A DNA stretch of 64,000 nt from Peptococcaceae bacterium BICA1-7 (lineage in GTDB: Bacteria; Bacillota; Desulfotomaculia; Desulfotomaculales; Desulfocucumaceae): the NCBI GenBank assembly GCA_000802095.1, contig JUEB01000001.1, positions 248,001 to 312,000 of the forward strand, read 5' to 3'. The translations under genes and the position numbers were made by a program. The notes beneath the pieces are model-generated. The model was not told where the DNA came from. It saw only the letters and a list, made by a program, of their open reading frames with translations, and ran no database searches. Positions 61,221-64,000 of the stretch are shown one piece after another. The number at the start of each line of letters is the position of its first letter. Within the stretch, counting starts at the first letter, position 1.

Positions 61221-61397
61221 ATAAACCACAGAGCACACAGAGAACACAGAGAATTTGCTCTCAGGCATTACTCTCAGGTCTGAAACCTATGTAGTAAATC
61301 ATAGAAGTTTTTTGCCCAACCCAATTAAAAAAAACCTTTTAAAACATTCAAGCAGGGCTTAAAAACCTCTGTGTCCTCTGTGTTCTCTGTGGTTTAA
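61221..61397. repeat. CACAGAG-bounded repeat element, copy B
   Basis: Starts ACCACAGAGCACACAGAGAA and ends with its inverse (CCTCTGTGTTCTCTGTGG). Internal sequence is shared with the copy at 25693. No reading frame. It fills most of the 524-bp gap before the SDR gene. Confidence 0.7.
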
Positions 61398-61494
61398 AAG
61401 GACCCAATTTTCATCTTCCTTGGTGGCCGTATTTGGCGGCCTGGTTGTCTGAATTATGTATTCCGACCGTTAAAGATTACACTATTAGCACTTT

Positions 61495-62412
61495 TCAGCG
61501 GTAGTGCCTGTTAAGTTCGGAGGCATATTCGGTCCCCACCAGGGAGGCGTTTTCAGAAAGCCAGTCGCTCAGACGTCGCTTTCCGGTGGGCGGGTCTGCG
61601 GAGATGAGCAGATTATCCATCAGCCCGCTGACCTCGGCCTCGGTAAGGACCACATCCTTTACGGCCAGGCCGATGATCCTGGAAAGAAAATAGGCCAGGC
61701 CTGGATTCAGGTGAATAAAAAGCGCCCTGGCGCGCACTTTTTCCGCGATCAGCCGCCCCAGTTCCTCAAAGGTGAATACCTCCGGGCCCACGGCGTCCAC
61801 AATGACATTGTCATTACCCCAGGCCAGGTCCACCGCCATTTCAGCCAGGTCCTCCACAAATACCGGCTGAAGGCGGTATTCACCGGACCCGGGAATGGCA
61901 AATACAGGAAACCTTCTCAGCAGCCAGGCGATGTTATTGATAAGTATGTCCCCGGCCCCAAATATTACTGTGGGCCGTATAATGGCATAGGTAAGTCCTG
62001 ATTCCATAATAGCCTCTTCAATCATTCCCTTTCCCCGATAATATGGAAAGGGGGATTCAACCGAGGCATTGGCTATGCTTATATGCACCATTCTCCGCAC
62101 CCCGGCCGAAACCGCCGCCCTGATCATAGTCCTGGTGTTTTCCACTGCTGCTTCATAAGTTATTTCACCGTGGGGAAAGCGAATCCAGTAGGTGTTGAAA
62201 AGTGTGTCCGCCCCCTGCAGTGATTTTTCCAATTCTGCGGGATTGTCAAAATTAAACGGGTATACGCCCACCCGGTCTCCGAATATATTTACCACCCCCG
62301 GGTGGCCTGTTATGGTCCTGACCTCTTTCCCCATGGAAAGCAGCCTTCTGGTAATATATCTGCCTGTAAAGCCGAAGGCTCCGGTAATGACGTTCAGATC
62401 AGTTTTTTCCAC
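61495..62412 (-). CDS. atypical short-chain dehydrogenase (NmrA / NDUFA9-like)
   Basis: 305 residues. Glycine motif VITGAFGFTGRYITRRLLSM at the N-terminus for NAD(P) binding. The YxxxK pair appears as YYRGKGM, and the active site lacks a clear Ser partner, so it may be a binding rather than catalytic protein. It ends with a helical domain typical of the atypical SDR group. Substrate unknown. It lies next to a GbsR/MarR regulator, probably in one transcript. Confidence 0.85.
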   Translation of the reverse strand: MEKTDLNVITGAFGFTGRYITRRLLSMGKEVRTITGHPGVVNIFGDRVGVYPFNFDNPAELEKSLQGADTLFNTYWIRFPHGEITYEAAVENTRTMIRAAVSAGVRRMVHISIANASVESPFPYYRGKGMIEEAIMESGLTYAIIRPTVIFGAGDILINNIAWLLRRFPVFAIPGSGEYRLQPVFVEDLAEMAVDLAWGNDNVIVDAVGPEVFTFEELGRLIAEKVRARALFIHLNPGLAYFLSRIIGLAVKDVVLTEAEVSGLMDNLLISADPPTGKRRLSDWLSENASLVGTEYASELNRHYR

Positions 62413-62453
62413 GTATACCGCCTCCCCATTTCTTTACCCTGACCTAATTGATA

Positions 62454-63026
62454 CTACTTTTCAGCCGCCATAAAGTCTTTCCCCTGCATGGACCCGTCAG
62501 CCGCAGCAAAAACTGCGCTGAACATCTCCATCATAGCCTTTATTTTTTCCGGGGTGGCTGACAGCACCAGTTCCACCATGCTGTCCACCAGCCGGTAAAA
62601 CTCCTGCAGGGATCTAAGCCTTTCCAGCAGTTGGTCTCTTTCAGCCGACTGGCCGGCATCAGCCGCCAGCCTGACACTTTCCTCCAGCATGGCAAAGGAC
62701 TGGCTGAATTCCGGCCTGTGCCTCAGCCCGAGGAATGACTGGGCAATCTTCCAGAAATCGCCCTCGGCTTCAAAAAAAACCCTCCGGTCTCCCTTCTGCC
62801 ATGACCTTCGAACCATTCCCAACTGCTCCAGCTGCCTCACGGCAATGCTTATATTCCCCTTGGTCAGCTCAAGCCTTGCGGCTACCTCCTCCAGGGACAG
62901 AGGGCCGGAGCTCAGGTAAAGGGCCCCATATATTTCCCCGGCCGTCTTGCCCAGGCCCCAGAAGGAGCTCTGCCGGCCCAGCGCCTGAACCAGCAGCTCC
63001 CTTGAACGGCCCAGCTTCTCCTCCAA
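62454..63026 (-). CDS. GbsR/MarR-family regulator
   Basis: TTG 63026 follows GGTGGTGA; GTG codons just upstream are alternatives. About 190 residues: a winged helix-turn-helix (GPLSLEEVAARLELTKGNIS, IAVRQLEQLGMVRR) as in GbsR proteins, then a helical dimer domain. Operators of this type are often short inverted repeats near the promoter; one (GTTTA-8-TAAAC, 63047-63064) lies between its promoter and start, so autorepression is likely. Upstream of and in line with the SDR gene. Confidence 0.88.
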   Translation of the reverse strand: MEEKLGRSRELLVQALGRQSSFWGLGKTAGEIYGALYLSSGPLSLEEVAARLELTKGNISIAVRQLEQLGMVRRSWQKGDRRVFFEAEGDFWKIAQSFLGLRHRPEFSQSFAMLEESVRLAADAGQSAERDQLLERLRSLQEFYRLVDSMVELVLSATPEKIKAMMEMFSAVFAAADGSMQGKDFMAAEK

Positions 63027-63046
63027 TAAAATCACCACCACACATC

Positions 63047-63095
63047 GTTTAATACGTTCTAAACATATTATATTATAACTGACAGTATAACACAA
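63047..63095 (-). promoter_or_regulatory. promoter and operator of the GbsR-type gene
   Basis: Minus strand: TTGTGT (63090-63095), 17 bases, TATAAT (63067-63072). Just downstream the inverted repeat GTTTA-N8-TAAAC (63047-63064) covers the start site. Confidence 0.7.
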
Positions 63096-63114
63096 CTGCC
63101 TTCTTAACTCATAA

Positions 63115-63148
63115 AGAGAAGGCGCCAAGGAGGCGCCTTCTCTTTTTA
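63115..63148. terminator. terminator of the aldehyde:ferredoxin oxidoreductase gene
   Basis: AGAGAAGGCGCC/GGCGCCTTCTCT, 12-bp stem, T5. Confidence 0.9.
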
Positions 63149-63176
63149 TGAGAGGGGGAAAACCTTAATATTTTAA

Positions 63177-64000
63177 TCAGGAGGCGGTAAAGTCAAACAC
63201 CTGGTCAAGTTCCCCGTCCTTTATATCAAACCTTGTGTTGTGAGGGGAAAGCTCCTCTTTGATGAAGAACTCCGGCAGCCTGTCATCGGCGCTGGTGAAG
63301 CCGGCCCGCCTGTTGAACTCCAGCTCGTTCTTGAGCACCTCCTGGCCCAGCTTGAACACGTCGTCCACAGTAAGCTCCAAACCATACTGGGCGTTGATCA
63401 TGTCCACTACGGTTGGCAGCCCCTCGGGGTTGTCCAGCACGGCGAAGGCCACGAAAAGACACAGCCCGGTGGAGTCCACAGCGGCGGTGGCCACCTGCAG
63501 GTTCCGGGACAGATCCACCTGGCCCTCGGCCAGAAGCGGGTTTACCGATCCGCCCACGCTTAAAATGTTGGCGGTGACGGCGTATCCGGCGGTGTGGTCG
63601 GCCCCCATGGGGGTGGTGGCGTAGGTGACTCCGTTGCCCTTGCAGGACCTGGGGTCGTAAGCAGGGATGCCCTGCCCCTTGACCGCAGGCACCCTGGTCA
63701 CCCCGTAGGCCTTGCCGGCTGTGGTGGATCCGCTGCCAATAATCCTTCCCAGGGTTGTTCCCCTGCCCACCTCTTCCAGGGCGGCAATGGCGGCCTGGCC
63801 GTCTCCGAAGGGAATTACACCGGCCTCCATCAGCACTCCCAGGGTGCAGCCGGCCTCAATGGTGTCAAGCCCCACATCGTTGCAGATGTAGTTCAGCCTG
63901 GCCACCACGTCCAGGTCTCCTATTTCCAGGTTGGGCCCGAATCCCCAGGCGGTTTCGTACTCTATGGGTGCGCACACCTTTCCGTCGGGCATTGGGTATA
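63177..64000 (-). CDS. aldehyde:ferredoxin oxidoreductase, C-terminal part (gene continues beyond the window)
   Basis: The frame stays open to the window end, so only the last 274 residues are seen. It has the AOR family pattern: CAPIEYETAWGFGPNLEIGD, CNDVGLDTIEAGCTLGVLME and YATTPMGADHTAGYAVTAN. The cysteine in GLDTIEAGC lies in the region that carries an iron-sulfur ligand in the AOR family. The enzyme uses tungstopterin and a 4Fe-4S cluster to oxidise aldehydes with ferredoxin. It fits an anaerobe handling organic acids and aldehydes. Confidence 0.9.
   Translation of the reverse strand, partial: YPMPDGKVCAPIEYETAWGFGPNLEIGDLDVVARLNYICNDVGLDTIEAGCTLGVLMEAGVIPFGDGQAAIAALEEVGRGTTLGRIIGSGSTTAGKAYGVTRVPAVKGQGIPAYDPRSCKGNGVTYATTPMGADHTAGYAVTANILSVGGSVNPLLAEGQVDLSRNLQVATAAVDSTGLCLFVAFAVLDNPEGLPTVVDMINAQYGLELTVDDVFKLGQEVLKNELEFNRRAGFTSADDRLPEFFIKEELSPHNTRFDIKDGELDQVFDFTAS

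Noticed and set aside
1-64000. CRISPR arrays, rRNA and tRNA genes, intact transposases
   Set aside because: I looked for regular 25-40 bp repeats with spacers, cloverleaf-like and rRNA-like sequences and transposase motifs and saw none; the only regular arrays are the 30-bp and 12-bp tandem repeats, which have no spacers.

Overview
The window looks like chromosome from an anaerobic Gram-positive bacterium of the Clostridia, most likely Peptococcaceae/Desulfotomaculum-like. The signs are Firmicutes-style AGGAGG ribosome sites with many GTG/TTG starts, YmaF and YjcZ-type small proteins, TPP and yybP-ykoY riboswitches, several Fe-S oxidoreductases, an aldehyde:ferredoxin oxidoreductase and a sigma-54 regulated acyl-CoA gene set. 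The assignment is inference from gene content only; no rRNA or tRNA gene was seen.

Region 1 (1-14 kb) is an AT-richer accessory region in decay. It holds small phage-type genes (a DUF6906-family protein and others), a 5'-truncated double P-loop ATPase gene, an alpha/beta hydrolase, ymaF, a twice-frameshifted XRE repressor that still has its operator, a DUF4062 gene with an internal stop, a frameshifted exported protein, an intact DUF4157 polymorphic-toxin-like protein, an exported repeat protein, and hicB with only a stub of hicA. Short dispersed repeats lie between these genes.

Region 2 (14-36.5 kb) is acyl-CoA metabolism: a chemoreceptor, a TetR regulator, then an operon of carboxyltransferase / acyl-CoA ligase / second carboxyltransferase behind a sigma-A promoter whose start overlaps a TetR-like palindrome. 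It continues with two 3-hydroxyacyl-CoA dehydrogenases, a two-subunit CoA-transferase, an enoyl-CoA hydratase, a sigma-54 activator and another acyl-CoA ligase. Five good -24/-12 promoters sit upstream of the dehydrogenases, the CoA-transferase, the hydratase and the activator itself, so this is probably one sigma-54 regulon for activation, carboxylation and beta-oxidation-like steps of an organic acid.

Region 3 (36.5-51.6 kb) is mostly cell envelope and housekeeping: a copper-amine-oxidase-N domain protein, a CBS/DUF294 protein, a PAP2 phosphatase, a cation-efflux transporter behind a possible attenuator, a DUF2680 protein, a SIMPL protein, a serine peptidase, HtpX behind a yybP-ykoY (Mn) riboswitch, an MFS exporter, an rRNA methyltransferase-like protein, a class A penicillin-binding protein, an acetate transporter and PspC.

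Region 4 (51.7-64 kb) has a QueG-like Fe-S protein, a thiamine operon (TPP riboswitch, thiamine pyrophosphokinase, ABC permease, binding protein, ATPase), htpG, a DUF763 protein, a cluster of tiny glycine-rich one-helix proteins, an atypical SDR with a GbsR/MarR regulator, and the 3' part of an aldehyde:ferredoxin oxidoreductase gene that runs off the window.
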